Source: Oscillospiraceae bacterium
GTDB lineage: Bacteria; Bacillota; Clostridia; Oscillospirales; Ruminococcaceae
Length of the DNA stretch: 64,000 nucleotides
Assembly: GCA_017473015.1 (NCBI GenBank)
Contig: JAFUNP010000023.1
Coordinates: 45,321 to 109,320, forward strand
Reading direction: 5' to 3'
Position 1 is the stretch's first letter; the number at the start of each line of letters is the position of its first letter. The notes beneath the pieces were generated by a model, which was not told the DNA's origin, ran no database searches, and was given only the letters and a program-made list of their open reading frames with translations. Position numbers and translations under genes: made by a program. Shown here one piece after another: positions 26,989 to 35,635 of this stretch.

Positions 26989-27912
26989 ATGAAAAAACCT
27001 ATGCTGGTTGTTATGGCTGCAGGTATGGGCAGCCGCTACGGCGGTCTGAAACAGATTGACCCTGTGGGACCAAACGGCGAAATTATTATTGACTATTCAC
27101 TGCACGACGCCAAAAAAGCCGGTTTTGAGACAGTGGTTTTCATCATCAAAAAAGAAATAGAAAAAGATTTCAAAGACAGCATCGGCAGCCGCATACCACA
27201 GGGTATGACAGCGCTGTATGCTTTCCAGAATACAGACGACCTTCCAGAGGGCTACAGCCTGCCGGAAGGCAGAATAAAACCATGGGGCACTGCTCACGCA
27301 GTATGTGCCGCCAGAGAACTGATTGATGCACCTTTTGCTGTTATCAACGCCGACGACTACTATGGCCCTGATGCTTTCAGAGTGATTTTTGAATATCTGG
27401 CAGAAGAAAAACAGACAGATAAATATGATTTCACCATGGTGGCTTACGAACTGGAAAACACACTGACAGAAAACGGCTATGTTTCTCGCGGTGTATGTAC
27501 AACAGATGCCAACGATATGCTGACAGATGTGACAGAACACACCCATATCGAAAAAGACGATATGTACGGTGCAAAATTCACAGAGGACGACGGCGCTACA
27601 TGGCAGCCGCTGGCACCGGACAGCCTGGTATCCATGAACCTGTGGGGCTTTACACCTGATTTTGTAAAAGAAGCATGGGAGGGTTTTCCTGCTTTCCTGG
27701 ACAACGCCCTGAAAACAAACCCACTGAAGGGTGAATACTATCTGCCAAGCGTGGTGACAAACCTTATCAACAGTGACAAAGCCACAGTAAAGGTACTGCA
27801 CAGTGGTGACAGATGGTACGGCGTTACATACAAAGAGGACAAGCCAAAGGTAGTGGCAGCTCTGAAACGCCTGCACGACATCGGCGTGTATCCGTCTTCA
27901 CTGGTAAAATAA
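26989..27912 (+). CDS. Sugar-phosphate nucleotidyltransferase family protein
   Basis: The 307-residue protein has the nucleotide-binding start AAGMGSRYGGLKQ of the NTP_transferase family, and NADDYYG as the metal-binding loop near residue 120. It is not the classical GalU sequence but matches a clostridial branch often placed beside galE. A role in making or recycling UDP-hexoses is therefore an inference from the operon. An AAGGAGTAATATATT ribosome site is present. The terminator follows 12 bases after the stop. Confidence 0.85.
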   Translation: MKKPMLVVMAAGMGSRYGGLKQIDPVGPNGEIIIDYSLHDAKKAGFETVVFIIKKEIEKDFKDSIGSRIPQGMTALYAFQNTDDLPEGYSLPEGRIKPWGTAHAVCAARELIDAPFAVINADDYYGPDAFRVIFEYLAEEKQTDKYDFTMVAYELENTLTENGYVSRGVCTTDANDMLTDVTEHTHIEKDDMYGAKFTEDDGATWQPLAPDSLVSMNLWGFTPDFVKEAWEGFPAFLDNALKTNPLKGEYYLPSVVTNLINSDKATVKVLHSGDRWYGVTYKEDKPKVVAALKRLHDIGVYPSSLVK

Positions 27913-27924
27913 TGAATACTATAT

Positions 27925-27950
27925 AAAAGGCGGCCTGTGCCGCCTTTTTT
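27925..27950 (+). terminator. Terminator of the galE operon
   Basis: AAAAGGCGGC/GCCGCCTTTTTT with a CTGT loop. Confidence 0.88.
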
Positions 27951-28033
27951 GCTATGATTGGGGGAATATTTTTACATCAGAAAATTTTATTTTGAAAAAA
28001 ACAAAAAAATTAAAAATTTTTTCAAAAAAAGTG

Positions 28034-28062
28034 TTGACAACCGGATATTCCTGTGGTATTAT
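28034..28062 (+). promoter_or_regulatory. Promoter of tRNA-Thr/tRNA-Tyr
   Basis: TTGACA, a 17-base spacer, then TATTAT, preceded by a long A/T-rich UP-like region and the same AAAAAAGTGTTGACA context as at 8699-8713. Confidence 0.85.
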
Positions 28063-28092
28063 AATTAAGCGTTAAGCGATAACGCTAAAAAC

Positions 28093-28168
28093 GCTGGTGT
28101 AGCTCAGCCGGTAGAGCAGCTGATTTGTAATCAGCAGGTCGGGGGTTCGAATCCGTCCACCAGCTCCA
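28093..28168 (+). tRNA. tRNA-Thr (TGT)
   Basis: The 76-nt gene has acceptor GCTGGTG/CACCAGC, anticodon TGT in the loop TTTGTAA, T-loop TTCGAAT and encoded CCA. Confidence 0.95.
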
Positions 28169-28174
28169 ATAAGT

Positions 28175-28259
28175 GGGAGTGTTCCCGAGTGGCCAAAGGG
28201 GGCAGACTGTAAATCTGTTGTCAGTGACTTCGATGGTTCGAATCCATCCGCTCCCACCA
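28175..28259 (+). tRNA. tRNA-Tyr (GTA)
   Basis: The 85-nt gene is of class II, with the long variable arm expected for bacterial tRNA-Tyr. It has anticodon GTA in the loop CTGTAAA, acceptor GGGAGTG/CGCTCCC and encoded CCA. It lies 6 bases after tRNA-Thr. Confidence 0.95.
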
Positions 28260-28272
28260 TTAATTAACAGAT

Positions 28273-28300
28273 AGCACCGAATTATCGGTGCTTTTTTATT
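28273..28300 (+). terminator. Terminator of the tRNA-Thr/Tyr transcript
   Basis: AGCACCGA/TCGGTGCT with an ATTA loop, then TTTTTATTT. Confidence 0.88.
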
Positions 28301-28325
28301 TGTGTAATATTTCACTATACCTGAC

Positions 28326-28480
28326 GGTGGGAGCAGATATTGCGCAGCAATATCCGTGGATTCGAAAGGCCGTATAGAAAACAGTCCGGTGGACTGTTTT
28401 CAGGCCGTGGCCCAAAGGGCGAATCCATCCACCATTAATTAACAGATAAAGTATCAGCAAGTGCTGGTACTTTTTTATTT
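28326..28480 (+). repeat. tRNA-Tyr-derived trailer element with second terminator
   Basis: Bases 28326-28334 (GGTGGGAGC) and 28357-28366 (TGGATTCGAA) are reverse complements of the tRNA-Tyr 3' end, separated by an inserted hairpin. A hairpin AACAGTCC/GGACTGTT lies at 28380-28399. Then 28420-28430 (CGAATCCATCC) and 28431-28448 (ACCATTAATTAACAGATA) directly repeat the tRNA T-arm and its 3' flank (28256-28273), followed by a second terminator at 28449-28480. Confidence 0.75.
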
Positions 28481-28485
28481 TGTGA

Positions 28486-28640
28486 TGATTCGACGGATGG
28501 TTCGAAAGGCGTGGCCTTGCCTTGCTCGCGCACCACCATAGCTCGCATTTGCACACGGTCGGCGACAAATCGCCTTCCACGGCAAACCGGCAAAGTATTT
28601 TGCACGCAAAATAACAAACGAAGAATCTCCTCTTGTACGG
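28486..28640. repeat. Further tRNA-Tyr fragment and decayed intergenic repeat
   Basis: GATGGTTCGAAAGGC near 28497-28511 repeats the tRNA-Tyr T-arm directly once more. The following bases (TTGCTCGC..., AGCTCGCATTTGCAC) resemble the repeat region at 40077-40120 and end with GAAGAATCTCCTC, a piece of the GTCATTCTGAG family. No gene is seen between 28260 and 28840. Confidence 0.5.
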
Positions 28641-28718
28641 TTTGAACAAAACTATAAGTATGCTGTATACTTTTACAGGCAGATGCTATCCGCCCTGCGC
28701 AGGTATAACATATAAAAC

Positions 28719-28747
28719 AAAAGGCACCATTGCGGTGCCTTTTATTT
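28719..28747. terminator. Terminator downstream of apbE
   Basis: AAAAGGCACC/GGTGCCTTTT with a 5-base loop, with T-rich tails on both strands. It can end apbE on the minus strand. Confidence 0.7.
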
Positions 28748-28840
28748 ATACGCTTCAGTTATATCAGTCAGCTCCAGAATATAGTCTGTGCCGGCATAGT
28801 ATATTTTTGCCAACTTTATCCATATTATATATGACAGAAT

Positions 28841-29917
28841 TTATGGTGTCTGGTTTGTAACACCCCGGCTGGCCAGATAAGCACCTGCACCGGAAGATGT
28901 ATGCACTGTGCCATCCATTTCCATCAGGATACATTCTGTATCGGGAATGGATTCTATCAATTCCAGTGCCGCCGCAGGCTCCATAAGGAACACGGTGGTG
29001 GACAGGGCATCTGCCACGCCGCTGTCAGGACAGAAAACAGCAACACCCCGGTAAACTTCTTCCGGGTAGAGGGTAACAGGGTCAATGAGATGATGGTAGC
29101 GTCTGCCTTCGTGTACAAAAAAGCGCTGGTAACCGCCGGAACACACCAGGCTCATTTCGGTATTGAAGTAGGCCATATCCATATTGCCGCCCAGGCTGAT
29201 ATAATTTTCGTCCACGGCCGGGTTCTGTACCCCTATACCCCATCTTTTGCGGTCATCCTTCGGTGCGCCGTAGGTTTTCACATTGCCGCCGGCTGAAATG
29301 GCAAAATTGTCATAGCCCATTTCCACCAGCTCATCGCCAATCAGCTCTGTGGCGTAGCCTTTGGCCACTGCGCCCACATCCAGCTGCACCTGAGGGTCAG
29401 TGATAAAGACAGTGTTGTTTTCGGCATCAATCACCACCCGGTCAATATCGGTGTGCTGTGCCCTTTCCTGCAACAGGCTGTATTCCGGCAGGGTAACAGT
29501 GCCGATGGCTGAGTATTCGTCACGGACATCATGCCATACTTTCAGCACACTGCCCATAGCAATATTCATTTTACCGCCGGATCTTTCTTCCCATTCTTTT
29601 GAAAACAGCAGCAAGGCGATAATCTGTTTATCCACCTCCACCGGCTGTATGCCGGCATTTTTATTTATTGTACATATATTGTTTATACCTGGGTATTCAT
29701 TGTAAATATCGTACAGGTTATTCAGCTGTCTGTAACGGGTTTCCACATAGTCCGCCATTTCTTCAAATTCGGCCTGGTTTTTCTGATAGGAAATCACCTG
29801 GACAACAGTGTCAAACACGCCCATAAAAACCGTGCTGCCTTTTTCATATTTAGTGCCACAGCCGCCCAGTGACAGACACATGGCCGCTGTGAGTATAAGA
29901 CTGAGTAATTTTTTCAT
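28841..29917 (-). CDS. apbE: FAD:protein FMN transferase (ApbE), lipoprotein
   Basis: ApbE attaches FMN covalently to threonine in target flavoproteins such as Rnf/Nqr subunits, outside the membrane. The 358-residue protein has a lipoprotein signal with the lipobox LGGC (Cys20). Family motifs follow: a FDTVVQVISY-like start, LDVGAVAKGYATE, NFAISAGGNVKTYG, and HHLIDPVTLYP near the FAD site. The gene is monocistronic, and no Rnf or other flavinylated target lies in the window. Confidence 0.93.
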   Translation of the reverse strand: MKKLLSLILTAAMCLSLGGCGTKYEKGSTVFMGVFDTVVQVISYQKNQAEFEEMADYVETRYRQLNNLYDIYNEYPGINNICTINKNAGIQPVEVDKQIIALLLFSKEWEERSGGKMNIAMGSVLKVWHDVRDEYSAIGTVTLPEYSLLQERAQHTDIDRVVIDAENNTVFITDPQVQLDVGAVAKGYATELIGDELVEMGYDNFAISAGGNVKTYGAPKDDRKRWGIGVQNPAVDENYISLGGNMDMAYFNTEMSLVCSGGYQRFFVHEGRRYHHLIDPVTLYPEEVYRGVAVFCPDSGVADALSTTVFLMEPAAALELIESIPDTECILMEMDGTVHTSSGAGAYLASRGVTNQTP

Positions 29918-30023
29918 CTTTTCCGTCCTTTTTTATGGTTTACCAGATTATTTTACCACAAATGCAGATACATATAAACCATTATTTTATTATAATTTGA
30001 GTTATTGGCGGCGGTAATACTCC

Positions 30024-30052
30024 TTGCGGATTTTTACAGCGCAGTGTATAAT
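30024..30052 (+). promoter_or_regulatory. Promoter of the M20 amidohydrolase gene
   Basis: TTGCGG, a 17-base spacer, then TATAAT, 43 bases before the start codon. Confidence 0.6.
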
Positions 30053-30095
30053 TAAAACAGTATAATAACCGTAAAATTTGTAAAGGAGAACCACC

Positions 30096-31400
30096 ATGGA
30101 CAGAGAATTACTGAAAAAGAAAATCTGTGACACAATAGATGCCAACAGAGAAAAAATCTGCGAAATAGGCCGTTCCATCTACGCTAACCCTGAGCTGGGC
30201 TACAAAGAAGTGTTTGCCAGCGGCAGAGTAAAGGAAGTATATGATGAACTGGGCCTGAAATACGAAGACGGCCTGGCAGTGACAGGTATAAAAGCCAGAC
30301 TGAAAGAAAACACCACCGGTCCAAATGTAGCTATCATGGGCGAACTGGACGCTGTAGTGTGCCCTGACCACCCAAATGCTGACCCTGTGACAGGCGCTGC
30401 ACACTGCTGCGGTCACTTTGCACAGACAGCCGCAATGCTGGGCGCAGCCATAGGCCTCAACGCTGTAAAGGACGAAATCGACGGCGGAAACGTAATTTTC
30501 CTGTCCACACCTGCAGAAGAATGCGTGGAACTGGAATGGAGAAAAGGACTGATTGCCGAAGGCAAGCTGAAATATCTGGGCGGCAAGCAGGAAATGATAC
30601 GCACAGGCGTATTTGATGATATTGATGTGGCCATGATGGTGCACGGCACAAACTTTGACGACAACATCAACTGCTCTGCCAGAAATGTAGGCTTTATCGC
30701 CAAAAATGTGAAATTTATCGGCCGCGAAGCCCACGCAGGCTTTGCACCATGGGACGGTGCAAATGCGCTGAACGCCGCATCCCTGGCACTGATGGCAATC
30801 AACGCCATCCGTGAAACACTGAAAGACCAGGACTGTATCAGAATCCACCCTATTATCACCAAGGGCGGCACACTGGTAAACATTGTGCCTGACGATGTAA
30901 GAATGGAAATGTATGTGCGCGGTGCTACAATCGAAGCTATCAAGGACGCCAACAAAAAGGTAAACAGAGCTATCAAAGGCTGTGCTTACGCTCTGGACTG
31001 TGAAGTGGAAATCACCGACCTGCCGGGCTATCTGCCGATGGTTGACGACCCAGGCATGTCAAAGGTATTTGAAGAAAACGCCAGACTGCTGTATCCTGAA
31101 AAGAATATAGTTCACATGGAAGAAATAGGCGGAGCCGCCGGCGACGCAGGCGATGTACAGGCTATTATTCCTTGTGTTCAGGGCGGCGTAGGCGGCTTTA
31201 AAAACAATTTCCATTCCAAATTCTTCCAGCCGAGTGATGAAGAGCTGACATACATTGTACCTGCAAAAATCATGGCATGTACAGCCATCGACCTGCTGGC
31301 TGATGATGCTGCAAGAACAAAGGAAATTGTAGCGAACTTCAACAGCCCATACAATGTGCACAACTATGAAACAATCTGGGAAGAAATCATGGGTGAATAA
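30096..31400 (+). CDS. M20 family amidohydrolase (AbgB-like)
   Basis: The 434-residue metallo-hydrolase has the M20 layout: a metal-binding start with GELDAVVCPDHP and AAHCCGHFAQTAAMLG, the glutamate motif STPAEEC, and GREAHAGFAPWDG at the lid domain. GGAAGDAGDV and HSKFF lie near the C-terminus. It is closest in appearance to p-aminobenzoyl-glutamate hydrolase subunit B and related amidases, which cleave acyl-amino acids or folate breakdown products. The exact substrate is unknown. AAAGGAGAACCACC precedes the start. Confidence 0.85.
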   Translation: MDRELLKKKICDTIDANREKICEIGRSIYANPELGYKEVFASGRVKEVYDELGLKYEDGLAVTGIKARLKENTTGPNVAIMGELDAVVCPDHPNADPVTGAAHCCGHFAQTAAMLGAAIGLNAVKDEIDGGNVIFLSTPAEECVELEWRKGLIAEGKLKYLGGKQEMIRTGVFDDIDVAMMVHGTNFDDNINCSARNVGFIAKNVKFIGREAHAGFAPWDGANALNAASLALMAINAIRETLKDQDCIRIHPIITKGGTLVNIVPDDVRMEMYVRGATIEAIKDANKKVNRAIKGCAYALDCEVEITDLPGYLPMVDDPGMSKVFEENARLLYPEKNIVHMEEIGGAAGDAGDVQAIIPCVQGGVGGFKNNFHSKFFQPSDEELTYIVPAKIMACTAIDLLADDAARTKEIVANFNSPYNVHNYETIWEEIMGE

Positions 31401-31413
31401 CAAAGCATCTATT

Positions 31414-31441
31414 AAAAGGCGGCATCAGCCGCCTTTTTGTT
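31414..31441 (+). terminator. Terminator of the M20 gene
   Basis: AAAAGGCGGC/GCCGCCTTTTT with an ATCA loop. Confidence 0.88.
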
Positions 31442-31480
31442 TTGGGAAACCTGATTTACAATTTTATACAGAAGTACAAG

Positions 31481-31510
31481 ATGAGATTCTTCACTGCGTT
31501 CAGAATGACA
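31481..31510. repeat. GTCATTCTGAG-type repeat, copy 4 (half)
   Basis: GAGATTCTTCACTGCGTTCAGAATGACA in pieces, matching the 405-445 copy. It sits between the M20 gene and the TPR lipoprotein gene. Confidence 0.55.
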
Positions 31511-31580
31511 GCATGATTAATTTGTGCATAAACTCAGCGCAGGGGCGGACGTATTCTTTATATAAAATTTTATACGCATC

Positions 31581-31609
31581 TTGAACAATTGACGAAAGTC
31601 AAATATAAT
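31581..31609 (+). promoter_or_regulatory. Promoter of the TPR lipoprotein gene
   Basis: TTGAAC, a 17-base spacer, then TATAAT, 30 bases before the start. Confidence 0.65.
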
Positions 31610-31638
31610 AAAAGCAACAACCTCACAAGGAGAATAAT

Positions 31639-32289
31639 ATGAAAAAGATAATATCCATTATTTTATCCCTTGCTCTTGTATTGTCTTTCACCGCCTGCGG
31701 AACAAAAGGGGAGGCAGACTGGAAAGAACAGTACGACCTGGGCATGAAATATGTAAACGAATCAAAGGTGGAGGAAGCTATCCTTGCATTCAGCAAGTCA
31801 ATAGAACTTGACCCGAAGCAGATTCCGCCTTACATCGCTCTGGCAGAAATATATGTATGGCAGGAAAACTATACTGCCGCAGATGAAACACTGGATAAAG
31901 CTGTAGCAGAAATAGGCGAAACCGATGAACTGCTTACAGCGAAAAGCAAGCTGGAAGATATAAAGACCGCGCGGAGCGGCAGTGATGAGCTGACAGTTGA
32001 AGAAGTGCCGGGTGTAACCGAAACAAGCCGCGTGGACTGGAGTGACGGCACATATTCAGTCTACGGCTACGATGCAGATGATAATACAATCTGCATATTC
32101 GCCTATGACACTGAAGGCAGGCTTGAACTTTACCAGCTCAACACCTTTGATGCCGGCGGCAACCTTGTCCGTGAGGATGTATACAGCGCCGATGGTGTTT
32201 TGCGGCTGTACGGCATTCACACTTACGATGCCAATGGCAACAGTACAGGCTCCACATACTATACTCCTGACGGCAGTGTTATAGAGTAA
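31639..32289 (+). CDS. TPR-containing lipoprotein
   Basis: The 216-residue protein has a lipoprotein signal ending FTACG (Cys20). A tetratricopeptide-like region follows at about 30-105 (YDLGMKYVNESKVEEAILAF and IALAEIYVWQENYTAADETL). The C-terminal part is rich in Tyr/Asp/Gly with a repeating YDAxGN-like pattern (DTEGRLELYQLNTFDAGGN, then YDANGNSTG). The latter resembles short RHS-like beta strands. It is probably anchored outside the cell membrane; function unknown. A CAAGGAGAATAAT ribosome site is present. Confidence 0.75.
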   Translation: MKKIISIILSLALVLSFTACGTKGEADWKEQYDLGMKYVNESKVEEAILAFSKSIELDPKQIPPYIALAEIYVWQENYTAADETLDKAVAEIGETDELLTAKSKLEDIKTARSGSDELTVEEVPGVTETSRVDWSDGTYSVYGYDADDNTICIFAYDTEGRLELYQLNTFDAGGNLVREDVYSADGVLRLYGIHTYDANGNSTGSTYYTPDGSVIE

Positions 32290-32307
32290 TAAATTACAGG
32301 TACAAAG

Positions 32308-32335
32308 AAAAAAGCCACCTTGCGGTGGCTTTTTG
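32308..32335. terminator. Bidirectional terminator between the TPR lipoprotein and copA
   Basis: AAAAAAGCCACC/GGTGGCTTTTT with a TTGC loop, lying between convergent genes with T-tracts on both strands. Confidence 0.85.
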
Positions 32336-32345
32336 TTTTGGTTGA

Positions 32346-32549
32346 TTATTTAACTACTTCTGTTACTTCGTAGCCTGCTTCTTTAACTGCTGCAACCAGT
32401 GCTGCTTCCAGTTCAGGTGCTGCTTCAACTGTAGCCTGTTTTTCTTCCAGGTTTACAACTACTGCGCCTGCGCCTTCAACTGCATTAAGAGCTTTTTCTA
32501 CGTGCATAACGCAATGTTTGCACATCATGCCTTCGATTTTCAGTACCAT
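32346..32549 (-). CDS. copZ: CopZ-like copper chaperone, internal start within the 3' end of copA
   Basis: These 67 residues form a complete heavy-metal-associated domain: MVLKIEGMMCKHCVMHVEKA, with the Cu(I)-binding CKHC, and a C-terminal EAGYEVTEVVK. They are in frame with copA and form its last domain. The internal ATG has its own strong ribosome site (AAAGGAG, 9 bases upstream), in a linker (ENTENTKENTT) that looks like former intergenic sequence. A free CopZ-type chaperone is therefore likely made from the same message, in addition to any fused form. Codon use here also looks more like that of highly expressed genes than the rest of copA. Confidence 0.65.
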   Translation of the reverse strand: MVLKIEGMMCKHCVMHVEKALNAVEGAGAVVVNLEEKQATVEAAPELEAALVAAVKEAGYEVTEVVK

Positions 32550-35216
32550 AGTGGTGTTCTCCTTTGTATTTTCTGTATTTTCAAGCACGGTCTGTGCTTT
32601 GATTACTTCTGTCACCTCGTAACCGGCTTCGGTTACTGCGGCTTTCAGCCGTTCCAGTTTGTCTTCGGCGGCTGTAAAGGTTGCTTTGCCGCCCTCAAGG
32701 TCCACAACAATGTCTGTTGTTCCTTCCACACTGTTCAGCGCATTGGTTACATGGCGCACACAGTGCTGGCACATCATACCCTCTATCATAAATGTGGTGT
32801 TGCCCTGTGGGGCTGGCTGTTCAGGCCGCTGTGGAGCTTCTGCAGGGCAGGCTGCCGGGCATACAGGAGCTTCCTCCTGTGGTGCTGTTTCTGTTACGGC
32901 TGTCACTGCCTGCTGTACAGGCTGTGCGGCTTCGTCTTTATCCACTTTGAACAGACGCAGACGGAGAGCGTTTGACACTACAAATATGCTGGAGCAGCTC
33001 ATGGCGGCAGCACCGAAGGACGGTGTCAGCTTCCAGCCCAGCAGGCTGTAGAATACGCCTGCTGCCAGAGGAATACCGCAGCTGTTGTAGAAGAATGCCC
33101 AGAACAGGTTCTGTTTGATATTGCGGATAACGGCTTTTGACAGGCGGATAGCTGATACAACATCCAGCAGGTCGTTTTTCATCAGAACGATGTCTGCGCT
33201 TTCCACAGCAACGTCTGTACCTGCGCCAATGGCCACACCAACGTCAGCGCGCACAAGGGCAGGGGCGTCATTTACGCCGTCGCCAACCATGGCAACCACT
33301 TTGCCCTGTGCCTGCAGGTCAGAAACAACCTTTTCTTTGTCCTGAGGCAGTACATCGGCAATGGTACGGGACAGTTTCAGGTCTTTTGCGATACCCTGGG
33401 CTGTTCTGGCGTTGTCACCTGTCAGCATAATAACTTCGATACCCATATCTGCCATTTTTTCAATAGCCTGTTTGCTGGTAGGCTTAACCACGTCAGCCAC
33501 GGCGATAATACCAATCAGCTTATGGTTTCTGGCGAACATCAGCGGTGTTTTGCCGCTGTCTGCCAGCAGGTCAATCTGTTCTTTGTATTCTGTTACATCC
33601 ACATTGTTGTCAGCCAGCAGCTTGGCATTGCCGGCGATGTAGTCTTCACCATTCAGCTGGGCGAAGATGCCTTTGCCCGGAATGGAGGTGAAATTGTCCA
33701 CCTGAGGATAATCTATATTGTTTTCCGCTGCATATTCCATAATTGCAACTGCCAGCGGATGTTCACTTTTGCTTTCAAGGGCAGCAGCCACAGTCATAAA
33801 CTGTCTGCTGTCACCTGCTGTGGCAATAATATCTGTAACCACAGGGCAGCCCTGGGTGATGGTGCCTGTTTTGTCCAGCACAACAGTGTTTACATTGTGG
33901 GCAACCTCCAGTGCTTCACCGGATTTTATAAGAATGCCGTTTTCAGCGCCTTTGCCTGTACCAACCATAATGGCAACAGGGGTGGCCAGACCAAGAGCGC
34001 AAGGACAGGAGATAACCAGAACTGTGATGCCGCAGGACAGGGCGAATTCAAAGCCTGCACCCACAACAAAGTACCACACAAGGAAAGTAACCAGAGCAAT
34101 GGCCATAACCACAGGAACAAAAACGCCGGCGATTTTGTCAGCCATTTTGGCGATAGGTGCTTTGGAGGCAGAGGCTTCTTACACCAGACGGATAATCTGG
34201 CTGAAGGTGGTGTCTGCCCCAACCTTTGTTGCCTGCATTCTGATAAAGCCTGTTTTGTTTATAGTAGCGCCGATAACATTGTCCCCTGCTTCTTTGTGTA
34301 CAGGGATACTTTCGCCGGTGATGGCTGCCTGGTCCACGCTGGTAACGCCTTCCAGCACAATGCCGTCAACAGGGATATTCATACCCGGTTTTACCAGTAC
34401 GATGTCACCTGCCACCACATCTTCCACAGGGATTGTCATTTCCACGCCGTTTCTTTCCACAGTGGCTGTCTTTGGCGCAAGGTCCAGCAGACGGGAGATA
34501 GCCCGGCTGGTTTTGCCTTTGCTTTTTGCTTCCAGGAATTTGCCCAGGGTGATAAGGGTCAGGATAGTGGCGCCGCCTTCAAAATAAAGGTCCATGTGGT
34601 ATTTTGCCACCAGAGCCATATCGCCGATGCCCATGCCCCAGCTCATACGGTAGATGGCGAACACGCCATAGGCGATAGCCGCAGTGGAGCCAACAGCAAT
34701 CAGGCTGTCCATATTAGGCGCGCCGTGGAAAAGAGTGGAGAAACCTTTTTCGTAATAATGTTTGTTTATATACATAATAGGCAGGCACAGCAGGAACTGT
34801 GTAAATGCAAATGCTATGGCATTTTCGTGGCCTGTAAGGAATGCCGGCAGCGGTGCGCCGTACATACTGCCCATGGAAACATACATCAGCGGAATCCAGA
34901 AGATAAATGAAGTAATCAGTCTTTTCTTCATCTGTGCAATCTGTTTTTCAGCCACATTTTCCTTTGGTTTTGCAGGGGCTTTGCTGCCCGGCTGCGCTGC
35001 ACCAGTCTGCTGCAGTGATGCGCCGTAACCTGCCTTTTCCACACAGGTGATAATATCCTCTGTGGACAGCGCGGCCTCGTCATATTCCACCTGCATACTG
35101 TTTGTCAGCAGGTTTACACTCACATTGTTTATGCCTGCCAGCTTGCCCACGCTTTTTTCCACGCGTGAGGAACAGGCCGAACAGGTCATACCTGTAATAT
35201 CGTATTTCTGTTTCAT
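32346..35216 (-). pseudogene. copA: Copper-translocating P1B-type ATPase copA, interrupted by an in-frame stop
   Basis: CopA pumps Cu(I) out of the cytoplasm. Read through, the protein has an N-terminal metal domain (GMTCSACSS), four membrane helices, the actuator domain (ITGESIPVHKEAG), the CPC helix (VISCPCALGLATPV), phosphorylation site DKTGTIT and hinge VGDGVNDAPAL. Two further metal domains at the C-terminus (GMMCQHC, GMMCKHC) are unusual. A TAA at 34179-34181 replaces what should be a Glu codon in TTFSQIIRLV-EASASKAP, just after the actuator domain. The two parts are otherwise in the same frame and undamaged. One base change (GAA to TAA) would explain it: a recent nonsense mutation, a sequencing error or strain variation. 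The gene follows csoR. Confidence 0.88.
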
Positions 35217-35282
35217 TATTTACCTCTCTTTTGCATATCTCTCAAAATCAGAGAACTGCTGTTCAGTCCTTCGGAGACTGCT

Positions 35283-35332
35283 CTGTGGAATCCCTCCACC
35301 GCAAGCGGTCCCCCTCCCTTTCACAAGGGAGG
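35283..35332. repeat. CCCTCCACCG/AAGGGAGG repeat, copy 2, in the csoR-copA gap
   Basis: GAATCCCTCCACCGCAAGCGG, split by a short gap, and CCCCCTCCCTTTCACAAGGGAGGC match the copy at 14262. It again lies between genes of one operon. Confidence 0.65.
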
Positions 35333-35352
35333 CCAGAGAAACTGTATATGTT

Positions 35353-35616
35353 CTATTTCATAATTTTGCTCATCAGTGCCACCAGTTCATCCACTTTTTC
35401 GTTGCGGTCGTCTTCGGTAGCGGCATTGTTCACACAGTGTTTGAGATGCTCAGTAAGAACTGTGCGGTTGGCGTTGTTCATCAGTGCTTCCACCGCCATA
35501 AGCTGATGGGAAATATCAACACAGTAACGGTCATCTTCCACCATTTTTATCACAGCGTCCAGCTGACCGCGGGCGGTTTTCAGCAGGCGCAAAACTTTTG
35601 TTTTGTCAGCAACCAT
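35353..35616 (-). CDS. csoR: Copper-sensing repressor CsoR
   Basis: CsoR leaves DNA when it binds Cu(I), releasing copA/copZ. The 87-residue all-helical protein carries the copper ligands Cys32, His57 and Cys61 in the family spacing (YC...EHLKHC), and RGQLDAVIKMVEDDRYC, the family hallmark. The start at 35616 is chosen because AAAGGAG lies 9 bases upstream; an ATG seven codons earlier lies within the operator. A CsoR-type GC-rich operator overlaps the promoter region. It heads the copper operon. Confidence 0.93.
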   Translation of the reverse strand: MVADKTKVLRLLKTARGQLDAVIKMVEDDRYCVDISHQLMAVEALMNNANRTVLTEHLKHCVNNAATEDDRNEKVDELVALMSKIMK

Positions 35617-35635
35617 AATGTTATACTCCTTTAAC

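Noticed and set aside
34179..34181. Programmed recoding (selenocysteine or frameshift) at the copA stop
   Set aside because: The codon is TAA, not TGA; both sides are in the same frame; no slippery sequence or strong hairpin directly follows. A nonsense change or sequence error is simpler.
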